Part shown: positions 44,977-54,209 of the stretch, piece by piece
How positions within the stretch are numbered: position 1 is the stretch's first letter
How the letters are laid out: the number at the start of each line of letters is the position of its first letter
Assembly (NCBI RefSeq): GCF_903994035.1
Contig: NZ_CAJEWB010000010.1
Span: 248,001 to 312,000 of the forward strand
Reading direction: 5' to 3'
DNA: 64,000 bases
Source: Phocicoccus pinnipedialis
GTDB lineage: Bacteria; Bacillota; Bacilli; Staphylococcales; Salinicoccaceae
Position numbers and translations under genes: made by a program
Notes under the pieces: model-generated
Told to the model about the DNA's origin: nothing
What the model saw: the letters and a program-made list of their open reading frames with translations, nothing else
Database searches by the model: none

Positions 44977-45924
44977 CTATTTAATGGATTCCAGTTTATC
45001 TTGTTCTTCTTTTAACTTAACATCGTCTAATCCAACATACCCCGCTTCAACTGCAGCGTCTTGTGAGATTTCTAGAGTGTAATTCAGAAATGTTTTAACT
45101 GAATTATTCTCTTTTACGCTTTTGTTAGATACGTAGATATATAGTGGACGTGATAACGGGTATTCAAAGGATTTAACATTTTCTTCAGTAGGTTCAACTG
45201 CTTCTTCGTTGTCTGGACCTTTGATTGAAATAGCTTTAAGTGTGTCTTGGTTGTTTAAGTAGTAGTTGTATCCGAAGAAGCCTATTGCGTATTCATCAGA
45301 TGCTACAGCGTTCACTACTTGGTTTGTATCTTGGATTAATTCACCAACAACGTCTTCGTCATTCATAACTTCTTCAACAAAGAAATCATGTGTTCCATGT
45401 GACTGGTCTGGACCGTAAACTTTAATCTCTTCATTAGGGAAATCTGATCGAACATCTTTCCAAGTCTTCGCTTCACCTTTATAAATTTTATAAAGTTCCT
45501 CGAAGGTTAAATCTGTAACAAAATCGTTTGACATGTTTACTGCAACTGTTAAGCCATCTGTACCAACTTGTAACTCAGTGTATTCAATACCAGCATCTTC
45601 TAATGCTTTCTTTTCTTCATCTTTAATTCCACGTGAAGCATTTTGGAAATCCGTTTCACCTGCGATAAACTTATCAAATCCAGCGCCTGTACCAGATACT
45701 CCAATTTCAGCAGCTTTACCGTATTCTGCGTTAAATTCTTCATTTACGATTTCAAGGATTGGGAAAACCGTGCTGGATCCATCTCCAATAATTTTTTCAT
45801 TTTTACTTAATTTAGCATTGTCTGAACCATCTGCTTTTTCCGAATCTGCTGATGTACTTCCACATCCTGTGAGTACAAACCCCATTAAAAAAATGGCTAA
45901 AAGACTTAATAACTTTTGTTTCAT
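44977..45924 (-). CDS. pstS: Phosphate-binding lipoprotein PstS
   Basis: Extracellular phosphate-binding lipoprotein of 315 residues. Signal peptide with lipobox LTGC (Cys21); phosphate loop GDGSSTVFPI (about 47-56) and GTGAGFDKF. First gene of the pst operon, preceded by a Pho box and an AGGTGACC... ribosome site (GGAGGT). Confidence 0.95.
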   Translation of the reverse strand: MKQKLLSLLAIFLMGFVLTGCGSTSADSEKADGSDNAKLSKNEKIIGDGSSTVFPILEIVNEEFNAEYGKAAEIGVSGTGAGFDKFIAGETDFQNASRGIKDEEKKALEDAGIEYTELQVGTDGLTVAVNMSNDFVTDLTFEELYKIYKGEAKTWKDVRSDFPNEEIKVYGPDQSHGTHDFFVEEVMNDEDVVGELIQDTNQVVNAVASDEYAIGFFGYNYYLNNQDTLKAISIKGPDNEEAVEPTEENVKSFEYPLSRPLYIYVSNKSVKENNSVKTFLNYTLEISQDAAVEAGYVGLDDVKLKEEQDKLESIK

Positions 45925-45966
45925 AAGTGACCTCCGAATATTTAAATAATATATATTACAGTTTCA

Positions 45967-46020
45967 ATAATAAAACCTTAATATGAATATTAAATAAACG
46001 TACTGTAAAGAATATGTAAA
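45967..46020 (-). promoter_or_regulatory. Pho-box promoter of the pst operon
   Basis: Four hexamers on the minus strand in exact 11-bp register: TTTACA (46020-46015), TTTACA (46009-46004), TTTATT (45998-45993), TTCATA (45987-45982). Nine bases after the last repeat is TATTAT (45972-45967), a fitting -10. This is the arrangement of PhoP-activated promoters in Bacillus (TT-ACA repeats replacing the -35). Confidence 0.78.
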
Positions 46021-46039
46021 TTTTGATTCAGAACAAAAA

Positions 46040-46065
46040 AAGACTAAGAGTTTAACTCTTAGTCT
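46040..46065 (-). terminator. Terminator after the PBP gene
   Basis: Twelve-bp perfect stem AGACTAAGAGTT/AACTCTTAGTCT around one base, with a seven-T run on the minus strand. It isolates pstS from upstream transcription. Confidence 0.85.
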
Positions 46066-48251
46066 TAGTATGTGCCTTCTTTTATTCTTGGATAGAACTC
46101 ATCCAGGCTGTAATTATATGGTTTCTTTTTAGGCTGTCCGTATTCTAACTCATAATACTTTTCAACGAGATCTTTACCTAAATATTGAGCCGGAAAGAAC
46201 GGAATTGTCATTGGCATTGTTGGCCATATAATAGAGAACGCCATATCTGGGCTATCAGCTGGAGCATAACCTAAATATGTCTGATTTAATACAGAATTCC
46301 CTTCTCTGTATGCTTCGGCAGTGCCTGTCTTACCAGCTGCTTTAGGTTCTAGGTTATGGAATGCATCCCAACCTGTACCATAGCGATCTGTTGTTTGATC
46401 ATGTTTGTTAAATACATCAAACATACCGTTATGAAGTTGTTCTAATTCTTTATTATTAATTTGAACAGTATTTAGCACGTTCGCATTAAATGTTTTAACA
46501 ATAGGACCGCTATCATTAGCATCATATTCTCTCACTTCTTTTGCCAAGTGAGATTGAAGACGACTACCACCATTTACTACTGTTGAAATGTATTGTGCAA
46601 GTTGCATAGCTGAATACGTATCATATTGTCCAATTGCGAGATCTAAATAGTTACCTGGATTATTTGTTAATGGAGGTGCAATGCCTGTTTCCTCGTTTGG
46701 TAAGTCAATACCTGTAGAAACACCTAAACCAAATTGGTTTAATCCATTTCTAAGTTTAAAACTATTTTCTGAAATATCAATTGGTAAAGGCATATTCTTT
46801 TCATATTCTAAACCAAGTAATTTTAGGGCAATCTTCATCATATAAACGTTAGATGAAACCATGATTGCTTCTTGATCATCAACATCAACTTTACTGTCTC
46901 TGTTAAAGAAAGATGCTTTTTCAGTACCATCTTGGAATACCATCGGTTCATCTGTTAAAAATTCACCAGGTACAAGAACATCATTTTGATAACCCGTAAC
47001 TACTGTACCCATTTTGACTGATGAACCTGGTACGTAGGTTACAGCAAATGTACCGTAATCAAAGTCCTCTATCTTACCATCTTCATTGATGCGCTTCCCT
47101 ACCATCGCTAAGATTTCTCCGTTATGTGGATCTTGAACGACAATATTTACTGCATCGATATACTCTGGATGAATATCCCACTCCAGGTCGTTATCTTGAT
47201 CGTTTCGTTTTTTCGCTTCAACAGCGAGTTTTCGTAAAGATTTAAGATGATGTTCAGCGAGCTTTTCAACTTCCTTTTGAAGTTCTATATCAATAGTTAT
47301 ATATAGATCATTGCCTGGTTTTCCAGGACGAACAACCTCTTGACCGAGTATCTTTCCTGAACGATCTGTAGAGTATTTCACCTCTTCTTTTGTACCTCGT
47401 AATATATCTTCATACTGGAATTCTAGATATGACTTACCTACCCGATCGTTATTCGAGTACCCAAGTGATTTGTAGTATTCCGTAAGCTCTTTAGGTAATC
47501 CTTCTTCAGATGAGCTCACGTCACCAAAAATTGTTCTTAGCGTGTTACCGAATTTATAATCACGCGTCCAATCCATTCCTGTCGTAATACCATCAAGCTG
47601 ATCTAAATCTTGGTTTACTCTTGCAAACTCCTCTTCAGTTACACCCTTAGATTTTACTGCTACTGGATTCAGTTCTGATGCAACTATCATTCGGACATAG
47701 ATACTTAATACGTTAAGGTCTTTATCAGTAAGTAGCATGTCAACGAACTCTTCACTCAGCTGATTGTATGATTCATTATAGAAATCAGAATTAGAGATTG
47801 CACCATCTTTAAGTAATTGTGCTTCATCTGATAATTCTCTAAGTACTTGATCAAAATAATGGTTAAGTACATAATCTTGTTTATCACGTAATGCTAAACG
47901 CTGATCGTCTACAGTAATGTATTTAGCCAATTCATGCGCTAAATTAAAAATTTCTTGATTGGACATATTTCTATGACGTGTAAAGAATATGGCTCGCTCT
48001 GACTTGTTACCTACAAGGAGTTTACCATTTCTATCATAAATCTGACCACGTGGTACATTTTGGTTAATTTCAACATACTGAGCGTTTTCTACACGCTCCT
48101 GATAAGAATCTCCTTTAATGATTTGAAGGTATCCGAGACGCAAAATAAGCAATAGACAAAGTAGAAAAACTACTACAAGGACTAGGCTTACTCTCGATTT
48201 GAATAGTTGATATTTAATCGTTTCGGAACTTTTCTTTTTGACACGTCTCAA
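46065..48251 (-). CDS. Class B penicillin-binding protein (PbpA/PBP2A-PBP3 type)
   Basis: Peptidoglycan transpeptidase, 728 residues: short cytoplasmic basic start, one transmembrane anchor (about 19-42), dimerisation/linker domain, then transpeptidase with catalytic Ser410 in SSVK, SSN at 466-468 and KTGT at 641-644. All three motifs are intact. Position between sodA and pstS matches pbpA in Bacillus and pbp3 in Staphylococcus; a rod-elongation or septal side-wall role is inferred. Confidence 0.9.
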   Translation of the reverse strand: MRRVKKKSSETIKYQLFKSRVSLVLVVVFLLCLLLILRLGYLQIIKGDSYQERVENAQYVEINQNVPRGQIYDRNGKLLVGNKSERAIFFTRHRNMSNQEIFNLAHELAKYITVDDQRLALRDKQDYVLNHYFDQVLRELSDEAQLLKDGAISNSDFYNESYNQLSEEFVDMLLTDKDLNVLSIYVRMIVASELNPVAVKSKGVTEEEFARVNQDLDQLDGITTGMDWTRDYKFGNTLRTIFGDVSSSEEGLPKELTEYYKSLGYSNNDRVGKSYLEFQYEDILRGTKEEVKYSTDRSGKILGQEVVRPGKPGNDLYITIDIELQKEVEKLAEHHLKSLRKLAVEAKKRNDQDNDLEWDIHPEYIDAVNIVVQDPHNGEILAMVGKRINEDGKIEDFDYGTFAVTYVPGSSVKMGTVVTGYQNDVLVPGEFLTDEPMVFQDGTEKASFFNRDSKVDVDDQEAIMVSSNVYMMKIALKLLGLEYEKNMPLPIDISENSFKLRNGLNQFGLGVSTGIDLPNEETGIAPPLTNNPGNYLDLAIGQYDTYSAMQLAQYISTVVNGGSRLQSHLAKEVREYDANDSGPIVKTFNANVLNTVQINNKELEQLHNGMFDVFNKHDQTTDRYGTGWDAFHNLEPKAAGKTGTAEAYREGNSVLNQTYLGYAPADSPDMAFSIIWPTMPMTIPFFPAQYLGKDLVEKYYELEYGQPKKKPYNYSLDEFYPRIKEGTY

Positions 48252-48312
48252 TTTAAAAACCTACTTTTATGTATAGAATATTTAATTCATTTTATCAAAG
48301 AATAAGTAAAAT

Positions 48313-48346
48313 AAAAAGACTGAGGGCTACTCCACTCAGTCTTTTT
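48313..48346 (-). terminator. Terminator after sodA
   Basis: Twelve-bp perfect stem AAAAAGACTGAG/CTCAGTCTTTTT with a ten-base loop, T-rich on the minus strand. Confidence 0.8.
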
Positions 48347-48355
48347 ATAAAAAAA

Positions 48356-48958
48356 TTATTTCGCTTCTTGGAAAAGTTCGTTAACTTTGTCCCAGTTTAC
48401 TACGTTCCAGATATTTTTTAAGTATTCTGGACGTTTGTTTTGGTATTTAAGATAGTAAGCGTGCTCCCATACATCTACACCAAATACTGGTTTTTGACCA
48501 TCCATTACTGGATTGTCTTGGTTAGGAGTTGACACGATTTCTAATCCGTCATTACCTACGATTAGCCATGCCCAACCAGATCCAAAGCGACTAGCTGCTG
48601 CAGCTTCAAATTTCTCTTTAAATGAATCAACAGAACCAAACTTATCTTCGATCGCTTCTTTTAATTCAGCAGGGATTTCTTTTTGTTCAGGAGATAGTAG
48701 TTCCCAAAATAGTGAGTGGTTATAGTGACCGCCACCATTGTTGCGAACTGCAGTTTGAATATCTTCTGGTAGTGATGATAAGTTTTTAACAAGTTCTTCT
48801 AAAGACTTATCTGCAAATTCTGTTCCTTCTACTGCATTATTTAGGTTTGTAACGTAAGTGTTATGGTGCTTAGAGTAGTGAATCTCCATTGTCTCTTTAT
48901 CGATTGATGGTTCTAAAGCATCATAAGCATATGGTAATTTTGGTAATTCAAAAGCCAT
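48356..48958 (-). CDS. sodA: Superoxide dismutase (Mn/Fe)
   Basis: Iron/manganese superoxide dismutase of 200 residues with metal ligands His27, His81, Asp162 and His166 (DVWEHAYY). Cytoplasmic; no signal peptide. GGGAGGAG site upstream. Metal preference cannot be told from the sequence by eye. Confidence 0.95.
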   Translation of the reverse strand: MAFELPKLPYAYDALEPSIDKETMEIHYSKHHNTYVTNLNNAVEGTEFADKSLEELVKNLSSLPEDIQTAVRNNGGGHYNHSLFWELLSPEQKEIPAELKEAIEDKFGSVDSFKEKFEAAAASRFGSGWAWLIVGNDGLEIVSTPNQDNPVMDGQKPVFGVDVWEHAYYLKYQNKRPEYLKNIWNVVNWDKVNELFQEAK

Positions 48959-48995
48959 AATAAAAATTCTCCTCCCAAAAATTGTTTACATCACA

Positions 48996-49024
48996 AATAT
49001 ATCAAGAAGATGGTAGAATAACAA
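48996..49024 (-). promoter_or_regulatory. Probable promoter of sodA
   Basis: On the minus strand TTGTTA, 17-base spacer, TATATT, about 38 bases before the sodA start. Confidence 0.55.
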
Positions 49025-49084
49025 TGTAAAAGCTTGTTATTCAATATAAATAAGACTTCTGTCTGATATTAAGGATGTTATAAA

Positions 49085-49810
49085 ATGAAATATTTCGAGT
49101 ATTTAAAAAGGTTAATAACCTTTAAAAAATACCCACTATTTAGAACCATACCCTTTAAACAGGTGCTTTTAAACATACTGATAATTGGAATGATACTTTC
49201 AATTCCGTCAATCACCCACCAACAAAGTACACGAAGTGCAATGCACAAACTCAGTCAAGTCGAAGAGCAAATTCCAACTTTTGAAATAAAAGATAACACC
49301 TATTACGGAGACGATAAAATTATTGATAGTGGTAATATAAAAATTAAATTTACAAATAGTAATGAGGTAGATACAAGTACTGAGATTTCGTTTTTAAAGA
49401 ATGGAATCTATATTAGTGGATTCGAAGATCAACTCATCCCTTATTCTAACTTTGGTGAAATTCAAAGTAATGAAGATTTAATAGCTTATGCGAATCAACA
49501 ATCACAAGACAAACTATTTTTTATGATAGTATTCATCTCAATTCAGGTATTTGTGCTCGCATCATTTGCTTTTATTATCCTACTTGTATTATCATTTATC
49601 CTTGATTTTATCTCAAAACAATTAAATCGTAAGAGTGATTATATGAACTGGTTGAAACTAGAATCGTTCGCATTTGTGTTCGCATCTATACTCCAGTTGC
49701 TCATTCTTTTGATATTAAGAGAAACAACATTCTCCATATACTTAGTCACGATACCATTTCTCATATACTATTACTCGAAATTACCCGTTTTAAAGCGAAA
49801 GATAGGATGA
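49085..49810 (+). CDS. DUF1189 membrane protein (YqgB-like)
   Basis: 241 residues: N-terminal helix (about 27-43), extracellular domain (45-135), then three or four C-terminal transmembrane segments. Fits DUF1189, found beside sodA in Bacillales. Function unknown. AAGGATG precedes the ATG. Confidence 0.75.
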   Translation: MKYFEYLKRLITFKKYPLFRTIPFKQVLLNILIIGMILSIPSITHQQSTRSAMHKLSQVEEQIPTFEIKDNTYYGDDKIIDSGNIKIKFTNSNEVDTSTEISFLKNGIYISGFEDQLIPYSNFGEIQSNEDLIAYANQQSQDKLFFMIVFISIQVFVLASFAFIILLVLSFILDFISKQLNRKSDYMNWLKLESFAFVFASILQLLILLILRETTFSIYLVTIPFLIYYYSKLPVLKRKIG

Positions 49811-49811
49811 G

Positions 49812-49848
49812 TTCCATTACAAAAATTATATCTTCATGTATAATGGAA
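49812..49848 (+). promoter_or_regulatory. ispG promoter framed by an inverted repeat
   Basis: TTACAA (49817-49822), 16-base spacer, perfect TATAAT (49839-49844). Eight-bp perfect arms TTCCATTA (49812-49819) and TAATGGAA (49841-49848) overlap the -35 and -10, so it could be an operator or a weak hairpin. Confidence 0.55.
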
Positions 49849-49887
49849 TTACTCTAATTAGCATTATTATTATTGAGGAGATTATAA

Positions 49888-51009
49888 ATGTCTGAAATTA
49901 CACATCGTAAAAATACAAGACCAGTCCGAGTTGGTAACTTAGTGATTGGTGGTAGTGATGAGATTATCATCCAAAGTATGACAACAACTAAAACACATGA
50001 CGTTGAGGCAACTGTTGCTGAAATTAAACGTTTAGAAGAAGCAGGTTGTCAAATTGTCCGAGTAGCATGTCCAAAAGAAGAAGATGCGCTCGCAATTGCA
50101 GAAATAAAAAAAAGAATTGATATTCCACTCGTTGTGGATATACATTTCGATTACAAGTTAGCACTTATTGCGATCGAAGGTGGGGCAGATAAAATTCGTA
50201 TTAACCCAGGTAACATCGGTCGACGAGAAAAAGTAGAAGAAGTTGTAAAAGCATGTAAATCAAAAGGAATTCCAATTCGTATTGGTGTAAACGCAGGATC
50301 ACTCGAGAAACATATTATTAAAAAATATGGTTACCCTACTGCAGATGGCATGCTTGAAAGTGCATTACACCACATCAAGATTTTAGAAGACTTAGACTTC
50401 TACGACATCATTGTTTCTATGAAAGCTTCCGATAATAAGTTAGCAATTGAAGCCTATGAAAAAGCAGCTAAAGCATTCGACTACCCACTTCATATAGGCA
50501 TTACTGAATCTGGCACACTATTCTCAGGTACAGTTAAGAGTGCTGCTGGACTAGGCGTCATAATTTCAAAAGGTATCGGGAATACTATGAGAATTTCATT
50601 GTCTGCCGATCCAGTCGAAGAAGTAAAAGTTCAGAGAGAACTCCTTAAGAGTTTTGGCCTTGCTTCAAACGCAGCAACACTGATTGCATGTCCAACATGC
50701 GGACGTATTGAAATTGATTTAATTGCTATTGCAAATGAAGTTGAAGAATATATTGCAAATATCAAAGCGCCACTAAAAGTTGCGGTTCTCGGATGTGCTG
50801 TAAACGGTCCAGGAGAGGCACGCGAGGCAGATATCGGTATCGCTGGAGCACGTGGAGAAGGACTACTATTTATGCATGGTAAGACAGTTCGTAAGGTACC
50901 AGAAGAAACAATGGTAGAGGAACTAAAGAAAGAAATTGATATCCTAGCTGAAGAGCATTATGCGAAAGAACGCCAACGTAAAAAACAATTACAAGCAGAG
51001 AATCAATAA
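49888..51009 (+). CDS. ispG: 4-hydroxy-3-methylbut-2-enyl diphosphate synthase (IspG)
   Basis: [4Fe-4S] enzyme of the MEP pathway making HMBPP, 373 residues. TIM-barrel N-terminal part ([26 protein letters not shown]) and C-terminal cluster ligands CPTC (about 269-272) and Cys in [12 protein letters not shown] (about 302). GAGGAG site. Beside sodA and zur as in Bacillus. Absent from S. aureus-type genomes. Confidence 0.95.
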   Translation: MSEITHRKNTRPVRVGNLVIGGSDEIIIQSMTTTKTHDVEATVAEIKRLEEAGCQIVRVACPKEEDALAIAEIKKRIDIPLVVDIHFDYKLALIAIEGGADKIRINPGNIGRREKVEEVVKACKSKGIPIRIGVNAGSLEKHIIKKYGYPTADGMLESALHHIKILEDLDFYDIIVSMKASDNKLAIEAYEKAAKAFDYPLHIGITESGTLFSGTVKSAAGLGVIISKGIGNTMRISLSADPVEEVKVQRELLKSFGLASNAATLIACPTCGRIEIDLIAIANEVEEYIANIKAPLKVAVLGCAVNGPGEAREADIGIAGARGEGLLFMHGKTVRKVPEETMVEELKKEIDILAEEHYAKERQRKKQLQAENQ

Positions 51010-51020
51010 AAATAAAAATA

Positions 51021-51064
51021 AAAAGACCCTAAAACAGATTTATCTGAATTAGGGGTCTTTTTTT
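51021..51064 (+). terminator. Terminator after ispG
   Basis: Long stem AAAGACCCT...AGGGGTCTTT with inner CAGAT/ATCTG pairing, followed by a T-run on the plus strand. Confidence 0.85.
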
Positions 51065-51169
51065 GATCATTTTTAAGATATTTGAACAGTAATAATTGCA
51101 GCGTTAAAATTTTTTAATTAATTTAGTTAAAATAAAAAGTGTCACATAGAAAGTGTTACAGTTATTTTT
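51065..51169. other. Short intergenic stretch between ispG terminator and zur
   Basis: AT-rich. Contains two near-identical 11-bp direct repeats AAAGTGTCACA / AAAGTGTTACA (51136-51146 and 51150-51160), 14 bp apart. No gene is seen. Confidence 0.5.
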
Positions 51170-51592
51170 TTATGCTGCCTTCTTCTGACATTTCGTACAT
51201 AATCCATACAGTTCTATTTTATGACTATTAATCTTGACGTCTTCTAATTCATCTTTCCATATTTCGACCGGGCAATATTGCACAACTTTTATAAGCCCAC
51301 ATTTCTCACATATAAAATGATGGTGGTGGTGATCACTACATGAAATCGTGTAATGTAACTCACCTTCAAACGTCGACTGCTCTAATATGTTTACCTCATA
51401 CATTGTATATAAGTTACGGTAAATCGTATCGTAGCTTATTCCCGGATACAATGCATTCATATGTTCATAAACTTCTTTAGGACTAACATATTTATTAAGG
51501 TCACTAAAATATTCTATAATACTAAGTCTTTTCTCAGTAACTTTTAAATCATGTGTTCTAAGTAATTCTCTATAATTCACGTGCTCTATCAC
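51170..51592 (-). CDS. zur: Zinc uptake regulator (Fur family)
   Basis: Fur-family repressor of 140 residues: winged helix with ISYDTIYRNLYTMYEV (about 51-66), a His-rich stretch (HHHHH near 88-92), and two zinc CxxC pairs (CEKC, CTKC). Called Zur because it is the last gene of the znuC-znuB unit, overlapping znuB by 23 bases, and because a Zur box sits in that promoter. GTG start with GGAG upstream. Confidence 0.9.
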   Translation of the reverse strand: MIEHVNYRELLRTHDLKVTEKRLSIIEYFSDLNKYVSPKEVYEHMNALYPGISYDTIYRNLYTMYEVNILEQSTFEGELHYTISCSDHHHHHFICEKCGLIKVVQYCPVEIWKDELEDVKINSHKIELYGLCTKCQKKAA

Positions 51593-52418
51593 TCTGACTC
51601 ACTCCTATCTTCTTTACCAAAAATGTAAGTGTCAATATCATGATAGCAACAAGTACGATTGTTCCTCCAGGTGATATATTAAGTTGGAATCCGAGGAATA
51701 GCCCAATGATTACTGATAATTCTCCAAATAGGATACTTACAAAAATCAATTGCTTAAAACTAGATGTAATACGTATTGCAGCTGCTACTGGCAATGTCAT
51801 CATTGCACTTACAAGTAAAATTCCGACAATTCGCATAGATGCACTAATTACTAGTGCGACTAATATAATAAAAATAATATGAATAAAACGATTAATCTTC
51901 ATTACTTCACTATATTCTTCGTCAAAAGAGAGTAAAAACATCTCTTTATATAGAAGAATGATGAACGTAACTACCACAATGCCGATAATCGCAATTAAGA
52001 TTAAATCTCCAAGTGTAACCGCACTAATACTTCCAAATAGATATCCAAACAAATCCTGATTAAACCCGTTTGATAGACTTAGGAATATTACAGATAATGC
52101 GATACCCAGACTCATAATAATTGGAATTGAGATCTCTGAGAAGTTTTTATATGCTGTGCGCATCTTCTCAATTCCTAAAGCACCAAGTATTGAGAATACA
52201 ATTCCTGATATAAGAGGGTTAATTACGAATCCGGTAATACTCGTAATGTATAATCCGAATGTGATACCACCTAATGAGATATGGGATAGAGCATCTGCAA
52301 TTAAGCTCAGTCGTCTCACAACAATAAATGCACCAAGTAATGGTGCAATCAACCCTACAATCAGACCACTAATAAATGAGTATCTTATAAAATCAAATGT
52401 CAATAAAGCTTCAATCAT
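51570..52418 (-). CDS. znuB: Zinc ABC transporter permease ZnuB
   Basis: Metal ABC permease of 282 residues, about seven to eight hydrophobic helices, with the family segment VVRRLSLIADALSHISLGGI (about 33-52). The ATG after GAGGTGTC is used; a longer start is within znuC. Overlaps znuC by eight bases. The binding protein ZnuA is not in the window. Confidence 0.9.
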   Translation of the reverse strand: MIEALLTFDFIRYSFISGLIVGLIAPLLGAFIVVRRLSLIADALSHISLGGITFGLYITSITGFVINPLISGIVFSILGALGIEKMRTAYKNFSEISIPIIMSLGIALSVIFLSLSNGFNQDLFGYLFGSISAVTLGDLILIAIIGIVVVTFIILLYKEMFLLSFDEEYSEVMKINRFIHIIFIILVALVISASMRIVGILLVSAMMTLPVAAAIRITSSFKQLIFVSILFGELSVIIGLFLGFQLNISPGGTIVLVAIMILTLTFLVKKIGVSQSDRAREL

Positions 52419-53208
52419 GGTGTGACACCTCGCAGTAATCACGATTATGGTCATGACTTACGAGTTGAAGCGGATATCCATAAACTTTCGAAAGATCCGC
52501 TTCATTCAAGTTTCTGAACTCTTTATTCGAACCATGAAAGTGTAGAAACTCATTTAAGCATGCTACTTCGTCCGCTTGGTCAATGACTACCCCGATGTCA
52601 TGGGTAACAAGTAAAATTGTTGTACCTGCTTTTTTTAGCTTTGTGAGCACTTCATAAAAACTACGAATGTTTCTCGCATCAATACCTTCTGTTGGCTCAT
52701 CAAGCACTAGAATTTCAGGATTATTAATAAGCGCACGTGCTATAAACACTCGCTGAGTTTGACCACCTGAAAGTAACGAGATATTTTTATTTCTCAAGTC
52801 TTCAATATCTAATAGTTTTAAAACATCGTCCAGTCTAATATAGTCTTCTTTTTTATATCTAGAAAACAGACCGCGTTTCTTTGTTAAGCCAGCGAGTACT
52901 ACCTCTTCAACCGTCGCAGGAAATCCTTTAGCAAAAGATGCTGCTTTCTGTGAAACGTATCCAATTTTCTCACTGAACGTAGAATCTTTCGGCTTCTTAC
53001 CGTCAATTAGAATCTCGCCAGTCTGTAGTTTCTTAATACCAAGGATCAGCTTTAGTAGCGTAGATTTACCAGAACCGTTGGGGCCTACAATAGCGACGAA
53101 ATCTCCTTTATGTATAGTTAAGTTAATATCTTTTAGTGCTGTTGTGTGTTCCATTCTATCTCTATATTCATAACTTATATTATTTATTTCAAATACCACT
53201 TGAGTCAT
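52411..53208 (-). CDS. znuC: Zinc ABC transporter ATPase ZnuC
   Basis: ABC ATPase of 265 residues: Walker A GPNGSGKST (about 44), signature LLSGGQTQR, Walker B EILVLDEPTEG, switch His in VTHD. First gene of znuC-znuB-zur. The ATG seven bases after GGAG is used. Confidence 0.92.
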   Translation of the reverse strand: MTQVVFEINNISYEYRDRMEHTTALKDINLTIHKGDFVAIVGPNGSGKSTLLKLILGIKKLQTGEILIDGKKPKDSTFSEKIGYVSQKAASFAKGFPATVEEVVLAGLTKKRGLFSRYKKEDYIRLDDVLKLLDIEDLRNKNISLLSGGQTQRVFIARALINNPEILVLDEPTEGIDARNIRSFYEVLTKLKKAGTTILLVTHDIGVVIDQADEVACLNEFLHFHGSNKEFRNLNEADLSKVYGYPLQLVSHDHNRDYCEVSHHD

Positions 53209-53231
53209 CACTTCACTCCTTAATCTATAAA

Positions 53232-53260
53232 ATTATAACGTAACCATTACGATTTGTAAA
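53232..53260 (-). promoter_or_regulatory. Promoter of znuC-znuB-zur with overlapping Zur box
   Basis: On the minus strand TTTACA (53260-53255), 17-base spacer, TATAAT (53237-53232). The 21-bp sequence 53235-53255 fits the Zur operator AAATCGTAATNATTACGATTT: the left half is exact and seven of ten bases of the right half match. A bound Zur would lie between -35 and -10 and repress the unit when zinc is ample. Confidence 0.75.
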
Positions 53261-53271
53261 TGTAAACTCAT

Positions 53272-53298
53272 AAAAAAAAGAACGCGAAATGCGTTCTT
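53272..53298 (-). terminator. Terminator after nfo
   Basis: Eight-bp perfect stem AAGAACGC/GCGTTCTT with a four-base loop and a run of eight T on the minus strand. Confidence 0.85.
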
Positions 53299-53302
53299 AA
53301 AT

Positions 53303-54199
53303 TTAGACCATATTTGGATTTATTTTTTGTAGTAGGTTTGGGTCAAATTTACCTGACTTAATCATTTCAATCTCGTATCTGTAAGGTGGTAATTTATCAT
53401 TTTTGTCTGGACCAACGAATGGTGTTTCTAAAATTTTTGGTAGTCCGTCGAATGCTTCATGATGTATGACTTGCATTAACGCATCAAATCCAATGTGTCC
53501 GAAACCAAAGTTTTCGTGCCTGTCTTTTTTTGCACCAGTTTCATTTTTTGAGTCATTTACGTGAACGACTTTGATGCGATCCAGTCCAACTATCTTGTCG
53601 AATTCTGTTAATACATCGTCAAGATTGTTCTTGATATCGTAGCCTGCATCATGTACGTGACACGTATCAAAAGTGACTGATAATCTTTCGTTGTTTGTTA
53701 CACCATCAATAATTTGAGCGATTTCGTCGAAGTTTCTTCCAATCTCACTCCCCTTACCAGCCATCGTTTCTAATGCAATTTGAACGTCATGGTCTTCTTC
53801 CAATACGATGTTGAGGCCTTTTATGATCGATTGAATACCAACCTCAGCACCAGCACCTACGTGTGCTCCTGGATGAAGTACAATTTGTCTAGCACCTAGT
53901 GCTTCTGTACGTTTAATTTCTTCAATTAAGAATTCCACACCATGTTCAAATACACCTTCACGTGTTGTGTTAGCGATGTTGATGATATAAGGTGCATGGA
54001 CAACGATATTAGAAATACCATTCTTTTTCATGACCTCTTGACCACGTTCAACATTTAGGTCTTCAATAGGTTTTCTTCTCGTGTTCTGTGGTGCACCTGT
54101 ATAAATCATAAACGTGTTTTCGCCATAAGAAGCTGCTGTTTCTGCTGATGCTTCTAACATTTTCTTACCGTTCATCGGTACATGTGATCCAATTAACAT
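53303..54199 (-). CDS. nfo: Endonuclease IV (AP endonuclease)
   Basis: Zinc-dependent AP endonuclease of base-excision repair, 298 residues. Family segments [70 protein letters not shown] and ETP supply the zinc ligands. Ten bases after cshB, the staphylococcal order. Confidence 0.95.
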   Translation of the reverse strand: MLIGSHVPMNGKKMLEASAETAASYGENTFMIYTGAPQNTRRKPIEDLNVERGQEVMKKNGISNIVVHAPYIINIANTTREGVFEHGVEFLIEEIKRTEALGARQIVLHPGAHVGAGAEVGIQSIIKGLNIVLEEDHDVQIALETMAGKGSEIGRNFDEIAQIIDGVTNNERLSVTFDTCHVHDAGYDIKNNLDDVLTEFDKIVGLDRIKVVHVNDSKNETGAKKDRHENFGFGHIGFDALMQVIHHEAFDGLPKILETPFVGPDKNDKLPPYRYEIEMIKSGKFDPNLLQKINPNMV

Positions 54200-54209
54200 T
54201 TAAATACTC

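Noticed and set aside
45533-45949. 138-codon plus-strand frame opposite pstS
   Set aside because: Antisense shadow; it also crosses the pstS signal peptide and has no ribosome site.
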